A stretch of 33,985 nt of DNA, taken from NCBI GenBank assembly GCA_050014355.1, contig JBEKDL010000034.1, positions 1-33,985 on the forward strand, given 5' to 3'. The position numbers and the translations under genes were made by a program. Positions within the stretch are counted from its first letter, which is position 1. Each line of letters opens with the position of its first letter. This DNA is from Fen-1077 sp050014355. GTDB lineage: Bacteria > Chloroflexota > Dehalococcoidia > Dehalococcoidales > RBG-16-60-22. Below the pieces are notes generated by a model, which was given only the letters and a program-made list of their open reading frames with translations, did no database searches and was not told the origin of the DNA. Shown piece by piece: positions 15,551-23,397 of this stretch.

Positions 15551-16102
15551 TTAAGATTTCCGCTTATCGAAGTCATCGAGGTCGAGGGTGTTGATAAAAT
15601 CGTAAAAAGCGGACATCTTTTTCTTCATATCCTCGTCCGTGACCCTGGGCGCTTTGCCGCCGGTCTCCTCTCCTTCTTCGAATATCGGCTTGCCCGTTTC
15701 TCCGTCCAGCAGAATGCCGGCCTTTTCCAGGACGGATTCATCGGCATAAATAGGCACGCCGGTCCTCACTGCCAGCGCCAGCGCGTCGCTCGGGCGGGAA
15801 TCCACCTCCACCTGCTTCCGGTCGACGTCGAGAATAACCTTGGCATAGAATGTATCGTTTTTAAGGTCGTTGACAATAATCGAATTGACCAGCGCCCCCA
15901 GGGTCTCAATTATGGAGTTCAACAGGTCGTGTGTCAGCGGACGGGGCACGGCTACGCCCTGAAGCTTGACCGCGATGGCATCGGCTTCCGCCGGGCCTAT
16001 CCAGATGGGCAGATAGCGGTCAGATGCTTTTTCTTTTAATATCACCACGCGCTGGTAGTTCATCAGGCTAACGCGGATGCTGTCGATAGTCATCTCAATC
16101 AT
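15551..16102 (-). CDS. Bifunctional nuclease (BFN/DUF151) domain protein
   Basis: The 183-residue protein carries the DUF151 core: RVVILKEKASDRYLPIWIGP, EADAIAVKLQG, PLTHDLL, and the diagnostic VDSRPSDALALAVRTGVPIY at about 101-120. The family includes plant BFN proteins with reported RNase and DNase activity and many uncharacterised bacterial proteins. The C-terminal 50 residues are charged and acidic, as in other bacterial members. A strong promoter lies at 16144-16173 and a terminator at 15493-15518, so it is monocistronic. A second in-frame ATG three codons later is an alternative start. Confidence 0.88.
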   Translation of the reverse strand: MIEMTIDSIRVSLMNYQRVVILKEKASDRYLPIWIGPAEADAIAVKLQGVAVPRPLTHDLLNSIIETLGALVNSIIVNDLKNDTFYAKVILDVDRKQVEVDSRPSDALALAVRTGVPIYADESVLEKAGILLDGETGKPIFEEGEETGGKAPRVTDEDMKKKMSAFYDFINTLDLDDFDKRKS

Positions 16103-16425
16103 ATCCGATACTCCCTCCCCCTTTGCTCAACCATACCTTTGAAATTCTAACTCCACTTTTTATGATATGTCAAATTATAGTCCTTGGCTCTTCCCGCGCC
16201 AGCGCTTAGACACAGCTTGTTAAAGGGGATTGTAATTTGCGCTTAAAAATTGGTGTTTTCCGAGACCTGTATCAGGGAAGACCCTATTGTTTGTGCCTGT
16301 TTTACCTACGTAAAATAAAAAAGCTGAAAGAGCGCGCCTATTTAAGGAGGGTTGAAACCATGGTAGCTAAATATGATATAATAAGTCGTCACCCCGCCCG
16401 AAAAAAACCCGAGAAAAACGGAGGC
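16103..16425. other. Intergenic/leader region between the BFN gene and ppsA
   Basis: This 323-base stretch holds the divergent promoter region. The reading frame of ppsA stays open upstream to a TTG at 16237 (AAGGGG ribosome-binding-like sequence) and passes an ATG at 16360 that has a strong AAGGAGG nine bases upstream. An extended -10 box, TGATATAAT (16374-16382), lies inside this open frame and would produce an mRNA starting near 16389. No separate gene is seen. Confidence 0.6.
16144..16173 (-). promoter_or_regulatory. Promoter of the bifunctional nuclease gene
   Basis: Minus strand TTGACA (16173-16168), an 18-base spacer and TAGAAT (16149-16144). The predicted start leaves a leader of about 35 bases before the ATG at 16102. 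A weaker plus-strand candidate (TTGAAA 16139-16144, 16-base spacer, TATGAT 16161-16166) overlaps it and could serve ppsA. Confidence 0.75.
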
Positions 16426-18678
16426 ATGATGAAGAAAGGCCAAAAATCCGTAGTCTGGTTCAAAGAAGTGACCAAAAAAGATATACCTCTGGTGGGGGGG
16501 AAGGGCGCTAACCTGGGGGAAATGACCAATGCCGGGATACCCGTGCCCTCGGGTTTTATCGTTACCGCTGAAGCCTACTTCGATTTCATTGAAAAGACCA
16601 AACTCCAGGATAAAATAAACTCTCTCCTCGACCCTCTTGACGTCCACGATAGTAAAAAACTCCAATCGGTCGCCGCGGAAGTCCAGAAATTAGTACAGAA
16701 TGCGGCCATGCCTCCTGAAACAGCCAGAGAAATAGAGCAGGCCTACGTTAAAATGGGTAAGGGCCTCGTCGCGGTGCGCTCTTCAGCCACCGCCGAAGAC
16801 CTGCCGGAAGCATCGTTTGCCGGACAGCAGGCCACCTTCCTCAATATTGAAGGCGAAAAAGATGTGGTGCGGGCCGTCCAGGACTGCTGGGCTTCACTCT
16901 TCGGCGCGCGCGCTATTTTCTACCGCCAGGAGCAGGGCTTCGCCCATTTCAAGGTTGGTATCGCCGTGCCGGTACAGCGCATGGTGCAGTCAGAATCTTC
17001 CGGTGTCATGTTCACCATCGAACCCAACACTAACGACAAAGAAAAAATAACCATCGAGGCTGTCCTGGGACTCGGCGAGATGATTGTCTCCGGAGATGTT
17101 ACTCCCGACCACTATATCGTCGATAAAAAAGACATGAAAATCTCGACTAAGGAAATAAAAAAACAGGAATGGAAGCTGGTTAAAAAAGCGGGCGCTCACG
17201 GAAAAACGGACAATATTAAAATTGACCTGACGCCCGCCGAGCAGGCCAGCCAGAAGATAACCGATAAAGATATTCTTTTCCTGGCCAAGATAGGCAAGAC
17301 CCTGGAAGACCATTACCAGTGGCCGCAGGACGTGGAATGGGCTAAAGAAAAAGGGCAGATTTTCATCGTGCAAACGCGCCCGGTGACCACCACCAAGAAA
17401 GAGGCCAAGACCACCCATGACATCGATGCGCCGATAATCCTTTCCGGGGCGCCGGCCAGCCCGGGTGTCGCCTCCGGCCCGGTGAAGATTGTGCCCGACC
17501 CGTCCGAGATAGATAAAGTGCTGGATGGTGATATACTGGTGGCCGCGATGACCACGCCGGACTTTGTCCCGGCGATGAAACGCGCCGCGGCCATCGTTAC
17601 CGACCGCGGCGGCCGGACGGCCCACGCCGCTATCGTCAGCCGCGAGCTCGGTATCCCCTGCGTCGTCGGCACGGAAAAGGCCACTTCCATACTTAAAGAC
17701 GGCCAGATAATCACCGTGGACGGCAGCAACGGCAAGGTCTATCCTGGGAAGATAGAGATTAAGACCGACGTGAAGATACGCTCCCGGGGCGAAGTCAAGA
17801 CCCGGACGAAGCTCCTCGCCAACCTGGCCCAGCCGGAGATTGTCGACAAAGTCGCCAAGCGCGACGTGGACGGCATCGGCCTGCTGCGCGCCGAGTTCAT
17901 GGTCGCCGAAATCGGCGAGCATCCCAGCTACATGATCGCGCAGGGCCGCGGGCAGGAGTTCGTGGACAAGCTGGCCGTCGGCCTGACCAAGTTCGCCGCC
18001 GCTTTCCATCCGCGCCAGGTGGTCTACCGCACCAACGATTTTAAATCGAATGAATATAAAGCCCTCAAGGGCGGTGAAAAATACGAAGATGTGGAAGAAA
18101 ACCCCATGATAGGCTATCGCGGCGCTTCACGGTACATCACCGACATCGAGACGTTCAAACTGGAGCTGGCCGCCATCAAGAAAGTCCGTGAAAAATACGA
18201 TAACCTCTGGGTGATGATTCCGTTCGTCCGCACGGTCGCGGAGATGGAGCGCACCATAAAAATTATGGCCGAGGAAGGGCTGAAACGCTCCGACAATTTC
18301 AAACTCTGGATGATGTGCGAAGTGCCTTCCAACGTTATCCTTCTCGATAAATTTATCGCCACCGGCATTGACGGCATCTCCATAGGCTCCAACGACCTTA
18401 CCCAGTTGACGCTCGGCATCGACCGCGATAGCTCCAAGCTCGCTGCCACCTTCGATGAGCGCCATGAGGCCGTGATGATTTCCATCGAGAAGGTGGTGAG
18501 GGGCTGCAAAGCGGCGGGGGTGACCTGCTCTATCTGCGGCCAGGCGCCTTCGGTCTATCCTGAAATTACGGAAAAACTGGTGGAGTGGGGCGTCACCTCC
18601 GTATCCGTTTCGCCTGATATGATTGATACCACCCGTGACATTATCGCCAAAGTTGAGGCAAAACTGGGTATTAAATAG
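16426..18678 (+). CDS. ppsA: Phosphoenolpyruvate synthase (pyruvate, water dikinase)
   Basis: It converts pyruvate and ATP to PEP, AMP and phosphate, the gluconeogenic entry step, in the cytoplasm. From the ATG at 16426 it has 750 residues: an ATP-grasp domain opening with VPLVGGKGANLGEMTNAG-like sequence, the swivelling phosphohistidine domain with GGRTAHAAIVSRE (H400), and a C-terminal TIM barrel ending with SICGQAPS (C704 as the likely proton donor). The start is chosen by homology and GGAGG just upstream (the adjacent ATG at 16429 is equivalent). An upstream in-frame ATG at 16360 with AAGGAGG cannot be ruled out and would add 22 residues. A rho-independent terminator follows. Confidence 0.93.
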   Translation: MMKKGQKSVVWFKEVTKKDIPLVGGKGANLGEMTNAGIPVPSGFIVTAEAYFDFIEKTKLQDKINSLLDPLDVHDSKKLQSVAAEVQKLVQNAAMPPETAREIEQAYVKMGKGLVAVRSSATAEDLPEASFAGQQATFLNIEGEKDVVRAVQDCWASLFGARAIFYRQEQGFAHFKVGIAVPVQRMVQSESSGVMFTIEPNTNDKEKITIEAVLGLGEMIVSGDVTPDHYIVDKKDMKISTKEIKKQEWKLVKKAGAHGKTDNIKIDLTPAEQASQKITDKDILFLAKIGKTLEDHYQWPQDVEWAKEKGQIFIVQTRPVTTTKKEAKTTHDIDAPIILSGAPASPGVASGPVKIVPDPSEIDKVLDGDILVAAMTTPDFVPAMKRAAAIVTDRGGRTAHAAIVSRELGIPCVVGTEKATSILKDGQIITVDGSNGKVYPGKIEIKTDVKIRSRGEVKTRTKLLANLAQPEIVDKVAKRDVDGIGLLRAEFMVAEIGEHPSYMIAQGRGQEFVDKLAVGLTKFAAAFHPRQVVYRTNDFKSNEYKALKGGEKYEDVEENPMIGYRGASRYITDIETFKLELAAIKKVREKYDNLWVMIPFVRTVAEMERTIKIMAEEGLKRSDNFKLWMMCEVPSNVILLDKFIATGIDGISIGSNDLTQLTLGIDRDSSKLAATFDERHEAVMISIEKVVRGCKAAGVTCSICGQAPSVYPEITEKLVEWGVTSVSVSPDMIDTTRDIIAKVEAKLGIK

Positions 18679-18701
18679 GTTCTTATTCGGTTGAGCCATC
18701 T

Positions 18702-18736
18702 AAGGGGCGGTTGTAAAAACCGCCCCTTATTTTTTC
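18702..18736 (+). terminator. Rho-independent terminator after ppsA
   Basis: AAGGGGCGGTT (18702-18712) and AACCGCCCCTT (18718-18728) form a perfect 11-base-pair stem with a five-base loop, followed by ATTTTTTC. Confidence 0.92.
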
Positions 18737-18781
18737 ATTGCCTTTTGATGATTGATGGTGTAGCATATCGGAAGAAATAAC

Positions 18782-18841
18782 ACCTCACCCGTTACTCCCC
18801 TCTCCGTACGTGGAGAGAGGGAATGCAAAGGGGATTGAGGT
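18782..18841. repeat. Palindromic ACCTCACCC/CCCCTCTCC repeat upstream of the dGTPase-like gene
   Basis: ACCTCA at the left end and TGAGGT (18836-18841) at the right are complementary, and an inner hairpin is formed by CTCTCC-GTACGT-GGAGAG (18800-18817). The sequence resembles the repeat at 26827-26896. The GAGG at its right end may double as the ribosome binding site of the next gene. Confidence 0.65.
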
Positions 18842-18849
18842 CACTAAAA

Positions 18850-19811
18850 GTGAACATCGAACGATTGCACATCCGCCAGCTTACCGAGGAGAGAGAAGAA
18901 CAGCTTTCTCCGAACGCGGTAAAAAGCAGGTTGTCCCGCGGGCGCCAGATACCGGAAGAACCCGACCCTATCCGCACCTGCTTCCAGCGTGACCGCGACC
19001 GCATCATCCACAGCATTCGCAGATAGCGCGCACCATCGCCCGCGCGCTGAACCTCAACGAAGACCTAACGGAGGCCATCGCCCTGGGGCACGACCTGGGA
19101 CATACGCCTTTCGGGCACGTCGGCGAGGATGTGCTTAACGAGCTTTTCCCGGGCGGCTTCAAACATAACGAGCAAAGCCTGCGTGTCGTGGATTTCCTGG
19201 AAAAGGACGGGCAAGGGCTGAACCTCACCTGGGAGGTACGCGACGGCATCGTCCGGCACTCCAAGTCGAGCAAAGGCGTTATCCTGGGCGAAGGCTGGGG
19301 TGATGTCGGCACTATCGAGGGAGAAGTGGTAAAAATCTCCGACGCGGTAGCCTATATCAACCATGATATCGAGGACGCCATCCGCGCGGGCGTTATCACC
19401 GGCGCCGACCTGCCGACGGAGGCTGTTGAAACACTCGGGAGCAGACATTCGCAGCGCGTCAACACCATGGTCAGCGATATCATCGTAAGCTCGTGGGATG
19501 TGCGCGTTAGTGATATAATCAAAAAGGAACCGGCGATACGCATGAGCCCCGATGTAATCGGGGCGGCCGAGGCGCTCAACGATTTTCTCTTTAAGCGTGT
19601 CTATGATATGCGCTCGGCGCGGAAAGAGACGATAAAAGCGCGGGAGGTGGTCCGCTTTCTCTATTTTTATTATATGAATAACGAGGACAAATTGCCTCCG
19701 GAATACCGCCTGCGCAACGATACTACCGAGCGGAGGGTGGTCGACTATATCGCCGGTATGACCGACCAGTTTGCGACGAGAACGGCGAAAGAGCTGAAGA
19801 AAAAGAAATGA
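18850..19811 (+). pseudogene. dgt: dGTPase-like HD-domain phosphohydrolase, internally deleted and frameshifted
   Basis: The N-terminal part (from a GTG at 18850; an ATG at 18823 lies within a repeat) carries QLTEEREEQLSPNAVKSR and FQRDRDRIIHS, the hallmark of dGTP triphosphohydrolases. After CACAGC the frame runs into TAG at 19024. In another frame, homology resumes at once with SQIARTIARALNLNEDL, then IALGHDLGHTPFGHVGE, and continues open to 19811. Compared with the family pattern, roughly 31 residues are missing, including the RRLKHKTQVF stretch and the THTLEV histidine, one of the metal ligands. This is about 91 bases lost with a frame change. The remaining HD and late Asp (SDAVAYINHD) are intact. 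The stop overlaps hisH by four bases. An assembly error would give the same picture. Confidence 0.85.
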
Positions 19812-20431
19812 TTACCATCATCGATTACGGCGCCGGGAACATCCGCAGCGTCCAGCGCGCCTGCGCGGAGGTCGGCCTGCAGGCTATTATTAGCAGCGAA
19901 CCGCAGGTAATAGCTAAAGCCGGGAAAATCATTTTCCCGGGCGTCGGCGCGGCGCCCAGCGCTATGGCCTACCTTGAGAAAATGGGACTGGACACCGCTA
20001 TCGTCAAAGCCTTCAAAGCGGGCATCCCTATCCTTGGCATCTGCATCGGCGCGCAGGTCGTCCTCGAAAGCTCGGAGGAAGGCCCGCAAAAGTGCCTCGG
20101 CCTGGTGCCGGGTAAGACCGTCCGCTTTAGATTAAAAGACAAAATGCTCAAGATACCGCACATGGGCTGGAACGACATTAAAATAGTCCAGCCCCACCCC
20201 CTGCTGGAAGACATCAAGCCTGGGAACGAGTTTTACTTCGTCCACTCTTATTACCCGCAGCCCGACGATGAGAAAAATATCTACGCCGTCGCTAATTACG
20301 GCGGTGAATTCTGCTGCGCGCTGGCCTACCGCAATCTCTTCGCCACCCAGTTCCACCCCGAAAAAAGCGGGCGCCTGGGACTGGAGCTGCTGGCGCGCTT
20401 CGCCCGGTGGGACGGCAATATTGACAGCTAA
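19808..20431 (+). CDS. hisH: Imidazole glycerol phosphate synthase, glutaminase subunit
   Basis: The 207-residue class-I glutamine amidotransferase has nucleophile C79 in GICIGAQ and H183/E185 in FHPEKS, completing the triad. It opens with ITIIDYGAGNIRSV, typical of HisH. It supplies ammonia to HisF for the fifth step of histidine synthesis, also yielding AICAR. The start overlaps the broken dGTPase gene (ATGA), and hisF follows after 25 bases. The nucleophile elbow is IGAQ rather than the common LGMQ, a mild variant. No other his genes are in the window. Confidence 0.93.
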   Translation: MITIIDYGAGNIRSVQRACAEVGLQAIISSEPQVIAKAGKIIFPGVGAAPSAMAYLEKMGLDTAIVKAFKAGIPILGICIGAQVVLESSEEGPQKCLGLVPGKTVRFRLKDKMLKIPHMGWNDIKIVQPHPLLEDIKPGNEFYFVHSYYPQPDDEKNIYAVANYGGEFCCALAYRNLFATQFHPEKSGRLGLELLARFARWDGNIDS

Positions 20432-20456
20432 TCTAAAAAGTGGTATATAAAACACC

Positions 20457-21236
20457 ATGCTTAGCAAAAGGCTAATCGTTTGTCTTGATGTCCGCGGGGG
20501 CAAGCTCGCCAAGAGCATTAAATTCGTCGATACTAAAGATATCGGCGACCCCGTCGCCAAAGCCCGCCAGTACTATGAAGACGGGGTAGATGAGCTTGTC
20601 TTTTACGACATCACTGCCTCGCGCGAAAACCGCGACATCATGATACACTTTGTCGAACAGGTTGCGGCGCAGATTTTTATCCCGTTTTCGGTTGGGGGCG
20701 GCATACGCTCCGTCGCCGATGCCACCCGGCTGCGCAACGCCGGCGCCGAAAAGGTAAACGTCAACACGGCGGCAGTGGCGCGGAAAGAGCTTATCTCGGA
20801 AATCGCCGATGCTATCGGCTCACAGAGCACTATCCTTTCCATGGACATCAAGAGTGTCATTAAAACTAAAGAAATCCCTTCCGGGTACGAGATTGTCGTC
20901 AACGGCGGCGTCACGCCTACCGGCGTCGACGCGCTTAAATGGGCGATAACGGGGGAAAGGCTGGGTGCCGGCGAGCTGGTGATAAACTCCATCGATGCCG
21001 ACGGCACGAAAGACGGCTACGAACTCAAGTTAACCCGCCTGATGGCCGATTCGGTGGGTATACCGGTCATCGCCTCGGGCGGGGCAGGGAAACCGGAGCA
21101 CCTCTACGATGTTTTGACTGAAGGCCATGCCGATGCCGCGCTGGTGGCTTCCATCGTCCACTACGGCGAATACACCTGCCGCCAGCTTAAAGAATATCTG
21201 CACGGGCGGGGAATAAAGGTGAGGATGAGCTATTAA
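20457..21236 (+). CDS. hisF: Imidazole glycerol phosphate synthase, cyclase subunit
   Basis: The 259-residue beta/alpha barrel keeps both catalytic aspartates at their usual numbers, D11 (CLDV) and D130 (SMDI). The gate residues R5, E46, K99 and an equivalent of E167 (E173 in LGAGELV) are also present, so activity is expected. A short insertion after D130 (SVIKTKEIPSGYE) and GGKLAKS in place of GRVVKG mark a divergent clade. I recall similar HisF proteins in deltaproteobacteria, but this needs a tree. It pairs with hisH immediately upstream. The stop lies next to a composite repeat. Confidence 0.92.
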   Translation: MLSKRLIVCLDVRGGKLAKSIKFVDTKDIGDPVAKARQYYEDGVDELVFYDITASRENRDIMIHFVEQVAAQIFIPFSVGGGIRSVADATRLRNAGAEKVNVNTAAVARKELISEIADAIGSQSTILSMDIKSVIKTKEIPSGYEIVVNGGVTPTGVDALKWAITGERLGAGELVINSIDADGTKDGYELKLTRLMADSVGIPVIASGGAGKPEHLYDVLTEGHADAALVASIVHYGEYTCRQLKEYLHGRGIKVRMSY

Positions 21237-21237
21237 T

Positions 21238-21627
21238 CGTCATTGCGAGTCCATCCCGATGCAATCGGGAGGCGAAGCAATCTCATAGTTTATGGATAGG
21301 CAGTATTTCATTTATATAATGACGAACAAATGGAATCAAGTTCTTTACACGGGAGTAACCAACGACCTTGTACGAAGAGTTCAGGAACACAAAGACAAGA
21401 CTATTAAAGGATTCACAAAAAGATACAACATTAATAAACTGGTTTACTATTAGGTCGGAGAAAACATTGAAAGCGCTATTTTAAGGGAAAAACAAATTAA
21501 AGGCGGTTCAAGGAACGATAAAATTGCCCTTGTCAATTCTATAAATGTTGAATGGCGTGATTTGTCTAATGATCTATGAGATTGCTTCGCCTTCACGACT
21601 TCGTCGTGAAATGGTCTCGCAATGACG
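21238..21627. mobile_element. Composite palindromic element carrying a GIY-YIG ORF
   Basis: The 390-bp unit is bounded by perfect 12-bp inverted repeats CGTCATTGCGAG (21238-21249) and CTCGCAATGACG (21616-21627). A second perfect 18-bp inverted pair lies inside: GGCGAAGCAATCTCATAG (21271-21288) and its complement (21574-21591). Between each outer and inner arm is an unrelated hairpin: TCCCGAT-GCA-ATCGGGA on the left, TTCACGAC-TTC-GTCGTGAA on the right. The inner space is filled by a GIY-YIG nuclease reading frame. The ends match the two short repeats in the atp operon, suggesting those are ORF-less relatives. Confidence 0.85.
21292..21579 (+). pseudogene. GIY-YIG domain endonuclease, interrupted by an in-frame TAG
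   Basis: The 96-codon frame opens MDRQYFIYIMTNKWNQVLYT, followed by GVTNDLVRRVQEHKD, the GIY-YIG fold core of small UvrC-N-like nucleases, and closes with REKQIKGGSRNDKIALV and WRDLSNDL, as in the widespread one-domain family. Codon 54 (21451-21453) is TAG where relatives usually have a glutamate codon (YYE), consistent with a single G-to-T change. The frame is otherwise intact, so decay is recent or the stop is a sequencing error. The terminal TGA lies inside the right inner arm of the surrounding inverted repeat. Confidence 0.85.
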
Positions 21628-21637
21628 GTAAGGCGTA

Positions 21638-23377
21638 ATGAGCACCATCGATGAAGTAAAACAGAAAATTGACATCGTCGAAGTTGTCAGCCAGTACGTC
21701 ACGCTCAAAAAAGCGGGGCGGAACCTCACCGCGCCCTGCCCGTTCCACAGCGAAAAGCATGCCTCCTTTTTCGTGTTCCCGGAACGGCAGAGCTGGCATT
21801 GCTTCGGCGCCTGCGCCACCGGCGGCGATGTCTTCGCTTTCGTGATGAAAAAGGAAGGTATCGAGTTCGGCGAGGCGCTGCGTCTCCTGGCCGACAAAGC
21901 CGGCGTCGCTTTGCCCACTTATACCCAGCCGGGGCCTAAAAAAGAGGAGAAGGAAGAGCTCTACCGCGCCAACGAAGCGGCCGCGTTGTATTATAACAAC
22001 TTGCTGCTTAACCACCCGGCCGCGGAAAAAGCGCGCCAGTATATCTCCAAACGAGGGTTCACCTCTAAAACTATCGCCGATTTTCAGCTCGGTTTCAGCC
22101 TCGATGCCTGGGAAGCGTTGAAACAGCATTTAATCGAGAGAGGCCATAAGGAGGCCGACCTGCTTACCGCCGGCCTGCTTTACCAGGCGGAGGACGGGAA
22201 AAGCCACGACCGCTTCCGCGGCAAGCTCATGATTCCTATCCGCGATATCAGGGGGCGGGTAACTGGTTTTGGTGCGAGGGTGCTTGATGATTCCATGCCT
22301 AAATATATCAACTCGCCGCAGACCCCTGTTTTTGATAAAAGCGCCACGCTCTACGGCATCGACCGCGCCGCCGCCGACATCAGGAAACAGGACGTCGCCA
22401 TCATCATGGAAGGCTACATGGATGTCATTATGGCGCACCAGTGCGGCGTCACCAACGCGGTTGCCTCCATGGGTACGGCGATAACCGAGACCCAGGTAAA
22501 TACGCTTAAAAAGCTGACCCGCCACCTTATCCTCTCTCTCGACGCCGATGCCGCCGGTGAAGAGGCTATGCTGCGCGCCGTCGGCTCTGAAAATATCCTC
22601 GGCGCGGAAATCAAGGTCATCAGATTGCCCGAAGGCAAAGACCCGGACGAAGTGCTCATGGAAAGCGTGGCAAAGTGGCAGGGCCTTGTTAAAAATGCCA
22701 CGCCGCTGATTGATTTCTTATTCGAAAAAACAACCCTTAAACTCGATTTGACCAGAGCCGGGGATAAATCTTCCGCAGTGGAGCGACTTCTGCCGGTGGT
22801 AGCCGGCGTCAACGACCCTATCCGCCAGGCGCATTACCTGCAAAAGCTCGCCGCTCTTGTCAGGGTAGATATGAACACCATTAAAGACTCCCTGAACCGC
22901 TTGAAACCGGCCCCGGCCCGGCGCCGGGCGCCTTCACCGAAACCGGCGAGCCATGCCGCGAAAGACAACCGTGAGGAATACTGCCTGGCCTTGCTTTTGC
23001 AGCACCCGGAGCTCAAGGAGTGCCTGGAGGAATTATCTCCCGAGTGCTTTGAAAACAGTGAAAACCGCGCTATCTATAACGCATACATGGAGACCCCGGA
23101 TGTGGTATCATTAAAAGATGCGGTTGACCCCGCGGTTCATGAGCACCTGGACGCCATCGCCGCCAGGAGTTTACCGGCTTTAAAAAATAATGTCGAGCTA
23201 AAATTTATCGACTGCGCGCTGGAGCTTAGAAAGAGGTACCTGAAAAACCTGGCCGCCAGGAAGGCCGAATCCGGCAGCGAAAATGACAATGACACCCGGC
23301 TCGAAGAAGACATAGAAATCAGCCGCCAGTTGAAAGAGCTTGATGCCCGCCGCAACAAAAAACACCGCCCTCTCTAA
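21638..23377 (+). CDS. dnaG: DNA primase
   Basis: The 579-residue enzyme makes RNA primers at the replication fork. The N-terminal zinc ribbon has C34, H37, C55 and C59 (CPFH ... HCFGAC), one residue longer in the last knuckle than in E. coli. The TOPRIM domain has the acidic MEGYMDV near 258 and LSLDADAAGEEA after it. The C-terminal 170 residues should bind the helicase. Only about ten bases separate the end of a composite repeat from the ATG, and AGG in between is the ribosome binding site. rpoD follows after 20 bases, the classical macromolecular-synthesis pairing. Confidence 0.97.
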   Translation: MSTIDEVKQKIDIVEVVSQYVTLKKAGRNLTAPCPFHSEKHASFFVFPERQSWHCFGACATGGDVFAFVMKKEGIEFGEALRLLADKAGVALPTYTQPGPKKEEKEELYRANEAAALYYNNLLLNHPAAEKARQYISKRGFTSKTIADFQLGFSLDAWEALKQHLIERGHKEADLLTAGLLYQAEDGKSHDRFRGKLMIPIRDIRGRVTGFGARVLDDSMPKYINSPQTPVFDKSATLYGIDRAAADIRKQDVAIIMEGYMDVIMAHQCGVTNAVASMGTAITETQVNTLKKLTRHLILSLDADAAGEEAMLRAVGSENILGAEIKVIRLPEGKDPDEVLMESVAKWQGLVKNATPLIDFLFEKTTLKLDLTRAGDKSSAVERLLPVVAGVNDPIRQAHYLQKLAALVRVDMNTIKDSLNRLKPAPARRRAPSPKPASHAAKDNREEYCLALLLQHPELKECLEELSPECFENSENRAIYNAYMETPDVVSLKDAVDPAVHEHLDAIAARSLPALKNNVELKFIDCALELRKRYLKNLAARKAESGSENDNDTRLEEDIEISRQLKELDARRNKKHRPL

Positions 23378-23397
23378 GATATTACAAGGAGTTAACA

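Noticed and set aside
18823..18849. ATG at 18823 as start of the dGTPase-like gene
   Set aside because: It lies inside a palindromic repeat. The GTG at 18850 starts at the conserved part and has GAGG at a suitable distance.
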